From a sulfur-oxidizing endosymbiont of Gigantopelta aegis (GTDB lineage: Bacteria > Pseudomonadota > Gammaproteobacteria > GRL18), in the NCBI RefSeq assembly GCF_016097415.1, contig NZ_JAEHGE010000001.1, positions 974,914 to 1,038,913 of the forward strand: a stretch of 64,000 nucleotides of DNA. Direction: 5' to 3'. The translations under genes and the position numbers were made by a program. The stretch's first letter is position 1. The number at the start of each line of letters is the position of its first letter. This document shows positions 16,911 to 25,711 of this stretch, in pieces. Under the pieces are notes generated by a model. That model saw only the letters and a list, made by a program, of their open reading frames with translations, searched no databases and had not been told where the DNA came from.

Positions 16911-18479
16911 TTACTCTTCTATGTTTTCAACATCGTCAGCAAGAGTGACAAGAGAGCGACCATTCATTTCCGGTGGCACTTCAAGATCCATTAAATAGAG
17001 CATAGTCGGAGCAATATCAGATAGTGCGCCACTTTCAGCCATGACGGCATCCCGTCCCAGATAAATAAACGGCACCGGGTTACAGGTATGTGCTGTATGC
17101 GCCTGACCGGTGCTTTCATCCATCATTAGCTCAGCATTACCGTGATCGGCAGTGATGAGAACTTCGCCGCCGACTTTGAGAATGGCATCAGTGACTTGCT
17201 TGATAATGGCATCCAGTGCTTCGATGGCTTCGATGGCAGCCGCTTCATTGCCGGTATGACCGACCATGTCCGGGTTAGCAAAGTTACAGATAATGGTATC
17301 ATATTGGCCAGAATTAACCGCTTCAATTAACTTGTCCGCCAATTCAGGTGCATTCATCTCTGGTTGTAAATCATAGGTGGCAACATCCGGTGAATTTACC
17401 AGAATGCGATCTTCGTAAGGGAAAGGATCTTCTTCACCACCATTAAAGAAAAACGTCACATGGGCATATTTTTCAGTTTCTGCGATACGCAGCTGACGCA
17501 TACCCATATTGGAGATATATTCCCCGAATACATTGGTCAAGCGCTCCGGTGGGAAGGCCACGGGAATATCAAATTTTGATGAATACTCCGTTAGACTGAC
17601 AAAGGATTTAAGTTTGAATTTACGCTCGCGTTTGAAGGCCTCAAATGTGTCTTCGATAAAGGGGCGGGTAATTTGCCGTGCGCGATCAGAGCGATAGTTC
17701 ATGAAAATCATGGTATCGCCGTCTTCGATTCGAATCGCTTCTTCACCCTCAGGTATAATGCTGGTCGCTAGTACAAACTCGTCGGTTTCGTCCCGTTTAT
17801 AAGCTTGAACCAAGGCATCTATTGCCGTCGGGGAACTAAACACACCCTTGCCTTCGGCAATCACATCATAGGATGATTTTACTCGTTCCCAACGGTGGTC
17901 ACGATCCATGGCATAGTAGCGACCGACGATGGAAGCAAATCGACCGACACCGAGTTCATCAAACACGGCTTGCATTTTGGTAATGGATTCTTTGGCACTT
18001 TTGGGCGCGGTATCACGGCCATCAAGAAATGCGTGCAGATAGATCTTTTTTACGCCACGTTCAGCGGCCAATTTGATCATGGCATGGATGTGGCACTCAT
18101 GGCTATGCACACCACCGGGCGATAATAGCCCCATGATATGAATGGCAGAATCATTTTTGATAACTTCATCAACCGCTTCCGTTAAGGTGCAGTTGGTGAA
18201 GAATGAACCGGTACGAACAGCACGGCTGACTCGGGTATATTCCTGATAAACCACACGGCCTGAGCCAATGTTCAGGTGACCAACTTCAGAATTGCCCATT
18301 TGTCCGGCAGGTAGACCTACTTCAGCACCGGATGCCTTGATTAGCGTATGAGGGTATTTTTCCCATAAACCATCAAATACAGGTGTATTTGCTTCTAAAA
18401 TAGCATTGTGGTTCGGGTCAGTTGAGTAGCCCCAGCCATCTAAAATGACTAGTGCCAGAGGTTTTGGTATATTTGACAT
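16911..18479 (-). CDS. gpmI: 2,3-bisphosphoglycerate-independent phosphoglycerate mutase
   Basis: A 522-residue cytosolic metalloenzyme interconverting 3- and 2-phosphoglycerate. VILDGWGYS near the N-terminus supplies metal ligands. The phosphoserine nucleophile is Ser64 in GQMGNSEVGHLN. FLDGRDTAPKSA, GRYYAMDRDHRW and the C-terminal ITADHGNAE and HTAHT motifs are all intact. The length is normal. It heads the minus-strand run gpmI-envC-ctpA-yibQ-like-DJ-1. Confidence 0.97.
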   Translation of the reverse strand: MSNIPKPLALVILDGWGYSTDPNHNAILEANTPVFDGLWEKYPHTLIKASGAEVGLPAGQMGNSEVGHLNIGSGRVVYQEYTRVSRAVRTGSFFTNCTLTEAVDEVIKNDSAIHIMGLLSPGGVHSHECHIHAMIKLAAERGVKKIYLHAFLDGRDTAPKSAKESITKMQAVFDELGVGRFASIVGRYYAMDRDHRWERVKSSYDVIAEGKGVFSSPTAIDALVQAYKRDETDEFVLATSIIPEGEEAIRIEDGDTMIFMNYRSDRARQITRPFIEDTFEAFKRERKFKLKSFVSLTEYSSKFDIPVAFPPERLTNVFGEYISNMGMRQLRIAETEKYAHVTFFFNGGEEDPFPYEDRILVNSPDVATYDLQPEMNAPELADKLIEAVNSGQYDTIICNFANPDMVGHTGNEAAAIEAIEALDAIIKQVTDAILKVGGEVLITADHGNAELMMDESTGQAHTAHTCNPVPFIYLGRDAVMAESGALSDIAPTMLYLMDLEVPPEMNGRSLVTLADDVENIEE

Positions 18480-18936
18480 AAAATTAAGTAGCTTAAATTA
18501 ATCTGTTTTTAGGCATAGTGTTTGGTGTTTTGATATTAGCATTTCGGTACTAATTCAATCAATAGATTGACTAATACATGGTGCTAAATCCTATTTTTTC
18601 AAGTCGTTTTTTCAAGTCATTGTTTAGATGAGTATCTTGACGTTGGACAAATAATTTGTGATAAATCACCTTATTATGATAAGTTATTTTAGCAATGTGA
18701 ATAAAGAAATTCTTTAATTTTGTTGTAAATTAGTAAAAAAAGGGCTTTTACTGGCATTATAGGGCTTCTCGTAGACGACTTGAGAGTGTCTTTTATCATG
18801 ACTTAAGTCAAATTTAGACAATAAAACCATACAAAAACAAAGATAAGTAAAGAAAATTAAAATAAATAGCTCTTTTTAATAAATATTATTGTATACTTTT
18901 ATTGTTATATTAGTGAATATCTAGGACAAAAAAAAG
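18480..18936. other. AT-rich intergenic region between divergent gpmI and arsR-type genes
   Basis: A 457-bp very AT-rich gap with no supported gene. It should contain divergent promoters for gpmI and the ArsR-family gene. A plausible -10-like TATACT lies at about 18892-18897, some 40 bp before the ArsR start. Short A+T dyads such as TTATTATGATAA (18671-18682) are visible but not diagnostic. Confidence 0.5.
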
Positions 18937-19284
18937 ATGGGCGAAGAATTTAACCTTAGCGAAACGGATTGTTGCGATATGAATATGGATTTAATGTCAC
19001 GTGATGAAGACATCGATAGAGCATCACGCTCATTGAAAGCAATGTCACATCCCTTGCGTTTGAAAATTTTATGTACTCTGGGCGATGCAGAGATCAGTGT
19101 TCAGGATATTGTTGAAAAAGTAGGCACTTCACAAAGTAATATTTCTCAGCATTTAGCTATTTTACGCGATAAGGGCATTCTTGCCTCGCGTAAGGATGCT
19201 AATCGAGTTTATTATCGTGTTGGTGATGCCAGAACATTACGTCTCATCGGTATGATGAGAGATGTTTTTTGTACTATTTCATAG
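18937..19284 (+). CDS. ArsR/SmtB family transcriptional regulator
   Basis: A 115-residue winged-helix repressor-type protein. The ArsR fold runs from RSLKAMSHPLRLKILCTLGD through the recognition helix VGTSQSNISQHLAILRDKGI to the wing region SRKDANRVYYRV. The N-terminal tail has a Cys-Cys pair (Cys13, Cys14) and another Cys lies near the end (VFCTIS). The usual ELCVCDL metal motif is replaced by EISVQDI, so arsenic sensing by that site is unlikely. Sulfur- or redox-type sensing is possible but only inferred. The next gene on the strand, 450 bp on, encodes a rhodanese. Confidence 0.9.
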   Translation: MGEEFNLSETDCCDMNMDLMSRDEDIDRASRSLKAMSHPLRLKILCTLGDAEISVQDIVEKVGTSQSNISQHLAILRDKGILASRKDANRVYYRVGDARTLRLIGMMRDVFCTIS

Positions 19285-19426
19285 ATTTTCTGCACGATTT
19301 TATCAGCAGCACTATTTATAATGAATGCTGCTAGCACAGATACATCAAAGAAATAGAGTCGCAAGAGACTGCTTTGCATAGAGTCTCGCGGTATTAGGCA
19401 TGGCTTTTCATACTACTTTTAGTATT

Positions 19427-19447
19427 GCACCGACAATTTGTCGGTGC
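19427..19447. repeat. Perfect palindrome, 9-bp arms
   Basis: GCACCGACA-ATT-TGTCGGTGC. It is a perfect inverted repeat with a three-base centre and no T-run behind it. It could be an RNA hairpin in a transcript extending from the ArsR gene or an operator for a dimeric regulator. Confidence 0.6.
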
Positions 19448-19503
19448 TCTATGTAGTGAATTGTTATGCCGGAAATAACGCTTACAAATAGCCAGAATAA
19501 ATC

Positions 19504-19546
19504 CCAGACATCCTTTTCTGATGGTGTGGGATGTTCTGGTTTTTTT
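19504..19546 (+). terminator. Rho-independent terminator
   Basis: The stem CCAGACATCC pairs with GGATGTTCTGG with one bulged T. The loop is about 15 bases, and seven T residues follow at once. The orientation terminates plus-strand transcripts, either the ArsR mRNA or a small RNA starting in the gap. Confidence 0.75.
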
Positions 19547-19735
19547 GTTTCCAGAGCATTGAATATGCATGACTTTACAAAAAATTTGATCTTTCTAAGT
19601 TTAAATTCTATTAAAAATACACCTATTCAGATTTTCTTATGAGGTCATTTTTGCTATGCTACTCCTTTTTTACACGCTGCTCGCATCAGCAATACGCTTT
19701 TGCCTGCCAATATGAGATGTAACGGTATATAAACT

Positions 19736-20152
19736 ATGGAACACTTGAACACGTTTGTTGAGACCAATTGGGTCATGATATTGATGTGGTTTTTTCTCTT
19801 AGGCATGATCATCAACTCCTTTTTGAAATCCAACTCGGACATTAGCCCTCAGCAAGCAGTACAAATCATGAGTCACGAAAACGGTAGTTTAGTACTGGAT
19901 GTACGTGAAGATGCGGAATTTAAAACGGGTCATATAAAAGATTCAGTCCATATTCCATTAGGTGCATTGAAATCACGCTTGAGCGAGCTTGATAAATCTA
20001 AAGGCAAAGATATTATTGTGGGTTGTCGCTCCGGTAGTCGTTCCGGTAGAGCTTGTAGCCTACTGAAGAAAAATGGCTTCGAAAAAGTGCATAATTTACG
20101 TGGTGGTGTCATTGCATGGGAAAATGATAACTTACCTATGAGTAAAGCCTAA
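19736..20152 (+). CDS. Membrane-anchored rhodanese-like protein (YibN type)
   Basis: A 138-residue protein with one N-terminal membrane segment (about residues 12-30) and a single rhodanese domain. The active-site loop is GCRSGSRSG with the nucleophile Cys97; LDVREDAEFKTGHI is the characteristic early motif. In E. coli yibN precedes grxC, secB and gpsA, exactly as here. The substrate is not known; sulfur transfer from a persulfide is the family's chemistry. The gene order is the best support for YibN identity. Confidence 0.9.
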   Translation: MEHLNTFVETNWVMILMWFFLLGMIINSFLKSNSDISPQQAVQIMSHENGSLVLDVREDAEFKTGHIKDSVHIPLGALKSRLSELDKSKGKDIIVGCRSGSRSGRACSLLKKNGFEKVHNLRGGVIAWENDNLPMSKA

Positions 20153-20185
20153 CATTTAACGGATTGAAATATACAAGGTTTAAGA

Positions 20186-20458
20186 ATGTCCAAAGAACAA
20201 GCAGAAATTACTATCTATTTGAGTCAATATTGCCCTTACTGTGTCAGAGCCAAGGGCTTGTTAAACAGTAAAGAAGTGACTTATAACGAAATTAATATCG
20301 GTGCGCAGCCTGAATTACGCAATGAAATGATACAAAAAAGTCATGGCGTGACTTCGGTGCCACAAATTTTTATTGGAGCGACCCATGTGGGTGGTTGTGA
20401 TGAATTATTTGCTGCTGAATCTGCCGGTAAACTGGATGCGCTGTTGTTTCCAGGATAG
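20186..20458 (+). CDS. grxC: Glutaredoxin 3
   Basis: A 90-residue dithiol glutaredoxin. The active site CPYC is at Cys16-Cys19, with the cis-proline motif TSVPQIFIG and the GGCDEL helix start that binds glutathione. It reduces protein disulfides and mixed glutathione disulfides in the cytosol. It lies 33 bp after the rhodanese gene. Confidence 0.94.
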   Translation: MSKEQAEITIYLSQYCPYCVRAKGLLNSKEVTYNEINIGAQPELRNEMIQKSHGVTSVPQIFIGATHVGGCDELFAAESAGKLDALLFPG

Positions 20459-20481
20459 AGCTTCCAGGATAGTATTTGGAA

Positions 20482-20555
20482 GGGGTCGGAGTCAAATGGC
20501 GTTAGATTTATTTTATTATAAATATCATAGTATTAAGCCATTTGACTCCGACCCC
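20482..20555. repeat. Short inverted-repeat element (GGGGTCGGAGT type)
   Basis: Two 19-base arms, one beginning GGGGTCGGAGTCAAAT and the other its exact reverse complement, flank a 36-base AT-rich loop. The GGGGTC-GAGT core resembles the ends of REP-type elements mobilised by REP-associated Y1 transposases (recall, not proof). It sits between grxC and trxC and would form a very stable hairpin in the transcript. Confidence 0.75.
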
Positions 20556-20607
20556 AGCTGTAGAGCAAGAAACTATTTAGAATTAATCAATTCATGAGGA
20601 ATTTGAC

Positions 20608-21042
20608 ATGAGTGATGCTGTGCATATTGTTTGCCCTCATTGTGATGGCATTAATCGAATTCCCGGCACTAAATTATCTGCCGGTGGCAAATGTGGGAAG
20701 TGTCAGCAATTATTATTGCCCGGGCAACCGATTGCCTTAAATGCCTCCCGATTTGCAAAACATATTCAGAAAAATGACTTACCCGTGCTAGTGGATTTCT
20801 GGGCACCCTGGTGTGGCCCCTGCAAAATGATGGCGCCTGTTTTTGAGCAAACCGCCAAGCATTTTCAACACCAACTCGAACTGGTTAAAGTCGATACAGA
20901 ACAAGAACAAAGTCTGGCAGCACAGTATAATATACGCAGTATTCCAACCATCGCATTATTTCATCATGGTAAGGAAATCGCACGTCAGGCCGGTGCAATG
21001 GATCAAAATAGTCTGATCCAATGGGTGCAGAGTCACCTCTAA
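20608..21042 (+). CDS. trxC: Thioredoxin 2 (zinc-ribbon thioredoxin)
   Basis: A 144-residue protein with an N-terminal zinc ribbon (Cys9, Cys12, Cys29, Cys32) ahead of a thioredoxin domain with the active site WCGPC (Cys69, Cys72). This domain order defines TrxC, which in E. coli is induced by oxidative stress. The AGGA before the ATG gives a good start. Its presence between grxC and secB differs from the E. coli order and follows the inverted-repeat element. Confidence 0.94.
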   Translation: MSDAVHIVCPHCDGINRIPGTKLSAGGKCGKCQQLLLPGQPIALNASRFAKHIQKNDLPVLVDFWAPWCGPCKMMAPVFEQTAKHFQHQLELVKVDTEQEQSLAAQYNIRSIPTIALFHHGKEIARQAGAMDQNSLIQWVQSHL

Positions 21043-21081
21043 ACTCGAACAAATATTATTAATAAATCATCAGGGATTATC

Positions 21082-21579
21082 ATGGCAGAAGAAGAACAAG
21101 CAAGCGAAACTAATAACGAAGCGGCAGAACAACAGTTTATTATTCAAAAAATATACTGCAAAGATGTTTCCTTTGAAACCCCTAACTCACCTGAAATGTT
21201 TACCCTAAAATGGGAGCCTGAACTAAAGGTCGATTTACACACGGCTGTTAATCCTCTTGGTCCTGATGTATTTGAAGTGGTATTGACCGTGACAGTGACG
21301 GTTAAAGTCGGTGATAAAACAGCATTTTTAGCTGAAGTTGAACAAGCGGGCATTTTTAATGTGTCGGGTTTTGAGAAAACGCAATTAGATGCCATGCTCG
21401 GTAGCTATTGCCCTAACCTCTTATTCCCTTATGTGCGTGAAGTGATTTCTGAGCTGGTTAATAAAGGTGGTTTCCCACAGCTTATTTTACAGCCGGTTAA
21501 TTTTGAGGCGGTGTATGCACAACATTTGCAACAGCGTCAAGAAGAAGGTGATGCGCCTGCAACCGATGCTGTTCACTAG
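21082..21579 (+). CDS. secB: Protein-export chaperone SecB
   Basis: A 165-residue SecB. The core begins FIIQKIYCKDVSFETPNSP and contains VVLTVTVTVK and the conserved LLFPYVREVISELVNKGGFPQLILQPVNF. SecB binds unfolded preproteins and hands them to SecA. A Glu- and Gln-rich N-terminal tail and an Asp/Glu C-terminal tail are usual. A GGGATTATC ribosome region precedes the ATG. It is followed 24 bp later by gpsA. Confidence 0.96.
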   Translation: MAEEEQASETNNEAAEQQFIIQKIYCKDVSFETPNSPEMFTLKWEPELKVDLHTAVNPLGPDVFEVVLTVTVTVKVGDKTAFLAEVEQAGIFNVSGFEKTQLDAMLGSYCPNLLFPYVREVISELVNKGGFPQLILQPVNFEAVYAQHLQQRQEEGDAPATDAVH

Positions 21580-21603
21580 TATCCACTTGCTTAGCCATTC
21601 TTT

Positions 21604-22602
21604 ATGACTAAAAATACTCTATGCGTGCTAGGAGCGGGTTCCTGGGGAACTGCTCTGGCGATTTTACTGGCGAAAAATGGTCATGAAGTCGTTTTGTGGG
21701 GACGTAATAAAGAAAAAATACGGGCGATGTATGAGGCTGGTGAAAATTCTTTTTTTCTACCCGGCATCCCTTTTCCGAAGACGCTCACTGTCAGCAGTAA
21801 TTTATCGCAGGCTGTGTTGCAAAGTGACGAACTATTACTGGTCGTCCCTAGCCACGCCTTTCGTGACACTCTGGTGCAAATTCACTGTATTAAACCTGAT
21901 CTGCAACGCCTGAGCTGGGCGACTAAAGGTTTGGAACCCGATACGCATCAACTCCTGCACACGGTTGTCGATGAGGTCTTTGAGCAAAGCTTGCAACAGG
22001 CCGTCATTTCCGGCCCAACCTTTGCGGCAGAAGTGGCAAAAGGCCTACCAACGGCTTTAACCGTTGCCGCTAATGATCAGGCTTATGCCCAAACACTGGC
22101 TGAATTATTAGGCAATGCCACCCTGCGTCCTTATGTCAGTCATGATATTATCGGTCTGGAAATTGGTGGGGCGGCCAAAAATGTGATGGCCATCGCCGCC
22201 GGTATTGCCGATGGTTTGGGCTATGGGGCTAATACCCGTTCGGCACTTATTACCCGAGGTTTACACGAAATCAGCCAATTATCCCTGAAATTAGGTGCAG
22301 AACAGCAAACGATTATGGGCTTGTCCGGTCTCGGTGATTTATTGCTGACCTGTACCGATGATCAATCGCGTAATCGCCGCATGGGCTTGGCAGTGGGACG
22401 AGGACAAAATATAGAGCAGGCTGAAATTGAAATTGGTCAGGTGGTTGAAGGGGTACAGGCAGCCAAGCAAATTTATTCACTGGCACAGGACTTAGGCATC
22501 GAAATGCCCATCGTCGAACAGGTGTATCAAGTGTTATATCAAAATCTTGCGCCACAAAAAGCAGTACAAAATTTATTGATGAGAGAGCATAAATCAGAAT
22601 GA
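21604..22602 (+). CDS. gpsA: Glycerol-3-phosphate dehydrogenase [NAD(P)+]
   Basis: A 332-residue soluble dehydrogenase making sn-glycerol-3-phosphate for phospholipids. The Rossmann motif LGAGSWGTALA is at residues 8-18, followed by SGPTFAAEVAKGLPTA, the catalytic lysine region GGAAKNVMAIAAG and the GLSGLGDLLLTC signature. It is next to secB as in many gammaproteobacteria. No anomaly was seen. Confidence 0.96.
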   Translation: MTKNTLCVLGAGSWGTALAILLAKNGHEVVLWGRNKEKIRAMYEAGENSFFLPGIPFPKTLTVSSNLSQAVLQSDELLLVVPSHAFRDTLVQIHCIKPDLQRLSWATKGLEPDTHQLLHTVVDEVFEQSLQQAVISGPTFAAEVAKGLPTALTVAANDQAYAQTLAELLGNATLRPYVSHDIIGLEIGGAAKNVMAIAAGIADGLGYGANTRSALITRGLHEISQLSLKLGAEQQTIMGLSGLGDLLLTCTDDQSRNRRMGLAVGRGQNIEQAEIEIGQVVEGVQAAKQIYSLAQDLGIEMPIVEQVYQVLYQNLAPQKAVQNLLMREHKSE

Positions 22603-22630
22603 TACGGGAATATGACTGAATAGTTATTTT

Positions 22631-23479
22631 ATGTCTTTATTTACAGCTTCTTCTAAAGTGTCAGCACAAGCTAAGCCACCCATTGGTATTTTTGATTCCG
22701 GTGTGGGCGGGCTATCAGTCTTACAACATATCCAGCAACTATCACCCTCAGAAAACATTATATACGTCGCAGATAGTGGCCATGCACCCTATGGTTGCAA
22801 GGCTGAAGTCTTTATTGAACAACGCTCGCGAATTATAACGGAATATCTCTTATCGCAGGGTGCGAAAGCCATTGTGATTGCCTGTAATACCGCAACGGCA
22901 TCCATTATCGAACGCTTCAGGCAGGATTATGGTATTCCTTTTATTGGTGTTGAACCGGGCATAAAACCCGCCATTGCAGTGACGAAAAACAATACTATTG
23001 GTGTCATGGCAACTGCTGCTACTTTGGCCAGTGAGCGTTATCAAGAATTGACGCAACGCTATGCCAGTGATGTGAATTTAATTAATCAATCCTGTCCGGG
23101 ACTGGCAGATCAGGTTGAAGCAGGCTTGCTTGATAGTCATGAAACCATTACTTTATTAAAACAATACCTGGCTTCTTTATTGGCGCAACAGGTGGATACG
23201 ATAGTCTTAGGTTGCACTCACTATTCATTTTTACAAGCACAAATACGCAATATCGTGGGACAAGAGATTCATCTGGTGGATCCCAGTCTTGCCATTGCTG
23301 AGCAACTAGAACGTGTGTTGCTACAGCTTGATGTCGCTTCGGACACAGGCCAAGCATTGCATGAGAGCAAAGGCCAAACGAGCTACTATAGCAGCGGTTC
23401 AGTGAAAGATTTTCAGAACACAATGATGCATCTATTGAAGCAAAATATTGTGGTTGAACCCCTGTCTCACACCTTATGA
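22631..23479 (+). CDS. murI: Glutamate racemase
   Basis: A 282-residue enzyme supplying D-glutamate for peptidoglycan. IGIFDSGVGGLSVL is the phosphate- and substrate-binding start. The two catalytic cysteines lie in VIACNTATA and VLGCTHYSF. The ATG follows gpsA by 28 bp. The first 17 residues precede the conserved core and could be a short extension. Confidence 0.95.
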   Translation: MSLFTASSKVSAQAKPPIGIFDSGVGGLSVLQHIQQLSPSENIIYVADSGHAPYGCKAEVFIEQRSRIITEYLLSQGAKAIVIACNTATASIIERFRQDYGIPFIGVEPGIKPAIAVTKNNTIGVMATAATLASERYQELTQRYASDVNLINQSCPGLADQVEAGLLDSHETITLLKQYLASLLAQQVDTIVLGCTHYSFLQAQIRNIVGQEIHLVDPSLAIAEQLERVLLQLDVASDTGQALHESKGQTSYYSSGSVKDFQNTMMHLLKQNIVVEPLSHTL

Positions 23480-23612
23480 GAGGCTATGTGGAAGAACCCC
23501 CAAATTTGATAATTCACTTTCTTTGCACTCTAAGCGCTTATAGTTGAAAAACTGAAATTAATAACTTCAAGCAGAAAAATCTATTTTCAATATAACGCTT
23601 GGTAACAAAAAA

Positions 23613-24683
23613 TTACTCATCGTGTTCACCTTCAGATATAAAATCAAGCGGGCTTTTAGCCTGCTTGATCGTTTTTCGCTGCAAAGTGTGAGTATATTTC
23701 ATCGTTGTTCTAATATCGCTGTGCCCCAGTAGCTTCTGAATGGTTCGAATGTCATAGTTTTCTTGCAAGAGGTGACTCGCAAATGAATGTCGGAACGTCT
23801 GAGCAGAAGCTCTTTTTATAATATGAGCTGAACTAACGGCTTTCTTTATGGCTTTTTGAACCACCGTATCATGAAGGTGATAACGTCTGTATTCCTTTTT
23901 GTCCTTAATCAAGGTCAGTGTTGGTGCAGGAAAAAACCACTGCCAGAGATAATCCTTTGCTGCATTCTGGTATTTTTTTTCTAACTGTTCGGGTAAAAAT
24001 ACACCGGCAAAATTATCTTGTAAGTCCGCTTCATACAGAGATGTTGTTTTTCGTAATTGCTCTTGAAGCTCAGGCACTATGCTTTGTGGGATAGGAACCG
24101 TTCGGTCTTTCTTACCTTCGTTAATACGCCTACTATTGCTTTCATCATGTATGGTCAGAATGCCCGTATCAAAATTAAAATTACGTATACGAAGATTCAC
24201 TCCCTCAGAAATTCTTAAGCCACACCCATAGAACAACTTCACAATCAAATTGAATGGCTGATCTAAATGGTCAAGGATCAAATCAATTTCATCCCGCGAT
24301 AATACCACCGGTATGTAAGGCTTTCGTTTTGCTCTTGTGACCCCTTTGATTTCATCAAACTCTTTTTTTAATACCTGCTTAAATAAAAAGAGTAAAGCAT
24401 TAAATGCTTGATGTTGGCTGGAAGCAGAGACCTTTCTTTCAACCGCTAGAAAGGTTAAAAAATCAATCACATCCTGCTGGGATAAATTTTGATAATTTTT
24501 ACTTTTAGTATAGCCCTGCAACTGACGAGTCCAGGTTCGGTAAGCTTTCAAGGTTTTGGGTGAATAATGGCGTAATTTAATCTCATTTTCTAACTGTTTA
24601 TAAACAGGTACCCAGCTTTGTACTGAGGTTTCAGGAGAACTCTGTTGTACAGTGATTGGATTATTATTATCACTTTCAGTCAT
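23613..24683 (-). CDS. intI: Integron integrase (IntI-type tyrosine recombinase)
   Basis: A 356-residue tyrosine recombinase of the integron group. The SAM-like N-terminal part contains LRHYSPKTLKAYRTWTRQL and AVERKVSASSQHQAFNALLF. The catalytic residues lie in GCGLRISEGVNLR, TFRHSFASHLL and LLGHSDIRTTMKYTH (Arg, His-x-x-Arg, His, Tyr). The stretch GVFLPEQLEKKYQNAAKDYLWQWFFPA and the region RRYHLHDTVVQKAIKKAV form the extra segment between patch II and box 2 that separates IntI from XerC/D. The C-terminus SPLDF is also typical. It is transcribed away from the cassettes to its right, the usual integron layout. Confidence 0.9.
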   Translation of the reverse strand: MTESDNNNPITVQQSSPETSVQSWVPVYKQLENEIKLRHYSPKTLKAYRTWTRQLQGYTKSKNYQNLSQQDVIDFLTFLAVERKVSASSQHQAFNALLFLFKQVLKKEFDEIKGVTRAKRKPYIPVVLSRDEIDLILDHLDQPFNLIVKLFYGCGLRISEGVNLRIRNFNFDTGILTIHDESNSRRINEGKKDRTVPIPQSIVPELQEQLRKTTSLYEADLQDNFAGVFLPEQLEKKYQNAAKDYLWQWFFPAPTLTLIKDKKEYRRYHLHDTVVQKAIKKAVSSAHIIKRASAQTFRHSFASHLLQENYDIRTIQKLLGHSDIRTTMKYTHTLQRKTIKQAKSPLDFISEGEHDE

Positions 24684-25071
24684 AAAGTAAGCCTATGGCA
24701 AATTTGGCCTGATTTTGTTGTTGAACCGATTGCTTCTTTTCCTGCAATTTACTCAAAAACAAGGATAGGCTGGTTGGTATAAGTGGATTGTGATGGTATT
24801 TGTGGCAAAAATCCCAATAATAGCGAAGCCACTTTGTGTAAAGATATTGTTCTGGCTTTGGTAGTTTCCTATCAGGGAGTATTTGAGTAAATTTTTGATA
24901 TAATTCATTTGGTAATATTTACATGAGCTTATCTGTAAACTTTTTAATGTGTGTTATTTTGTGTTATCCAGAAAGGAATTGCAAGTAATTAAAGAGGGTT
25001 GTTGAGCGAAAAACAAAAGTGTGCGATGATTAAACGAAAACTAGTCAATTACTTGTTATCGGTGCTTACAT
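24684..25071. other. Integron platform region with candidate attI
   Basis: The 388-bp non-coding stretch between intI and the first cassette is where attI and the cassette promoter should lie. The only clear GTTRRRY core in cassette orientation that I find is GTTGAGC at 25001-25007. A second possible junction is GTTATCG at 25055-25061, which resembles the GTTATAT of the attC. Neither is proven. No open frame here is convincing. Confidence 0.5.
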
Positions 25072-25084
25072 AAGGAATATTAAT

Positions 25085-25570
25085 ATTAAAAAAATTGCAG
25101 AAATATGTTCCTTTAGCATGTTACTTTTAGGGAGCCTTATTCTTGGGCTTATGGGTAATGCAACTGAAATGGGTCTGGCAATAGGTGCTGGTGCAATAGG
25201 TTTGGTTTTTCTTAACCTTGAACAAATCGCAAGCCTGAAAGCCGCCGGTATTGAGATTATAACTAAAGATCAAAAGGAACAGTTGCTCGCAGTAATTGAA
25301 AAGGAAACCGAGCCTTCATTTATTAAAACTGAAGCATTTAGTACAGATGATCAAACAAAAGAGGTTGTTAAAGCACTTAAAAACCAAAGATTCACATGGC
25401 GCTATTTAAATGGTTTGGTAAAAGACACAGGTCTACCTAAAGAAAAAGTTAAACAATCATTGGATTGGTTGTTGGATAATGATTTAGGAAGAAAATCAAA
25501 AGGAGATAAAGGTGATATTTGGAGCTTAACTCAAAAGGGTAGAGAAGTTTTTTTAGAACACAAAAAATAG
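25085..25570 (+). CDS. Integron cassette protein 1: membrane protein with winged-helix tail
   Basis: I do not recognise the family. From the ATG at 25118 the frame has 150 codons, but that ATG has no ribosome site. Eleven codons upstream an ATT (25085) follows AAGGA (25072-25076) at ideal spacing and gives the typical start IKKIAEICSF, so translation probably starts at this ATT, or the codon is a mutated ATG. The N-terminal 45 residues form two hydrophobic helices (SMLLLGSLILGLMG, GLAIGAGAIGLVFLN). The C-terminal 75 residues (VVKALKNQRFTWRYLNGLVK to WSLTQKGREVFLEHK) look like a winged helix. Its position between intI and an attC makes it the first cassette gene. Confidence 0.7.
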   Translation: MKKIAEICSFSMLLLGSLILGLMGNATEMGLAIGAGAIGLVFLNLEQIASLKAAGIEIITKDQKEQLLAVIEKETEPSFIKTEAFSTDDQTKEVVKALKNQRFTWRYLNGLVKDTGLPKEKVKQSLDWLLDNDLGRKSKGDKGDIWSLTQKGREVFLEHKK

Positions 25571-25575
25571 CAATG

Positions 25576-25705
25576 GCATAACCAAAATTTGCAATGGAAC
25601 ACAGGGCCGTGGCTATTTTTTAAAAATAAATCGAGTAGGTTTGACGGGATTCCTTTTTTAATAAAGTCTTTCTCATCCTTGTGCCCATTGAAATAGGCGT
25701 TATAT
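25576..25705 (+). other. attC recombination site of cassette 1
   Basis: It begins five bases after the cassette stop. The left simple site GCATAACC....ATTTGCAATGG pairs with the right site CCATTGAAAT....GTTATAT. ATAAC pairs with GTTAT, a 4-5-base unpaired spacer follows, then ATTT and CAATGG pair with one extrahelical G on the left strand, then CACA pairs with TGTG. Inverted R and L boxes, an unpaired central spacer and an extrahelical base are the defining structural features of attC. The total length, about 130 bases, is in the normal range, and the next cassette start lies 6 bases beyond. Confidence 0.8.
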
Positions 25706-25711
25706 GAAAAC

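Larger units (their letters stand above)
19285..19735. other. Intergenic region with palindrome and terminator, possible long 3' UTR or small RNA
   Basis: The 451-bp gap after the ArsR gene contains a perfect 9-bp-arm palindrome and, 56 bp further on, a strong intrinsic terminator (both listed separately). No open frame is convincing. After the terminator the remaining 190 bp would contain the promoter of the rhodanese-grxC-trxC-secB run. Confidence 0.5.

Noticed and set aside
23613-24683. Tyrosine recombinase considered as the xerC missing after the DUF484 gene, or as a prophage integrase
   Set aside because: It has the integron-specific extra domain and lies beside an attC; no phage genes are present.
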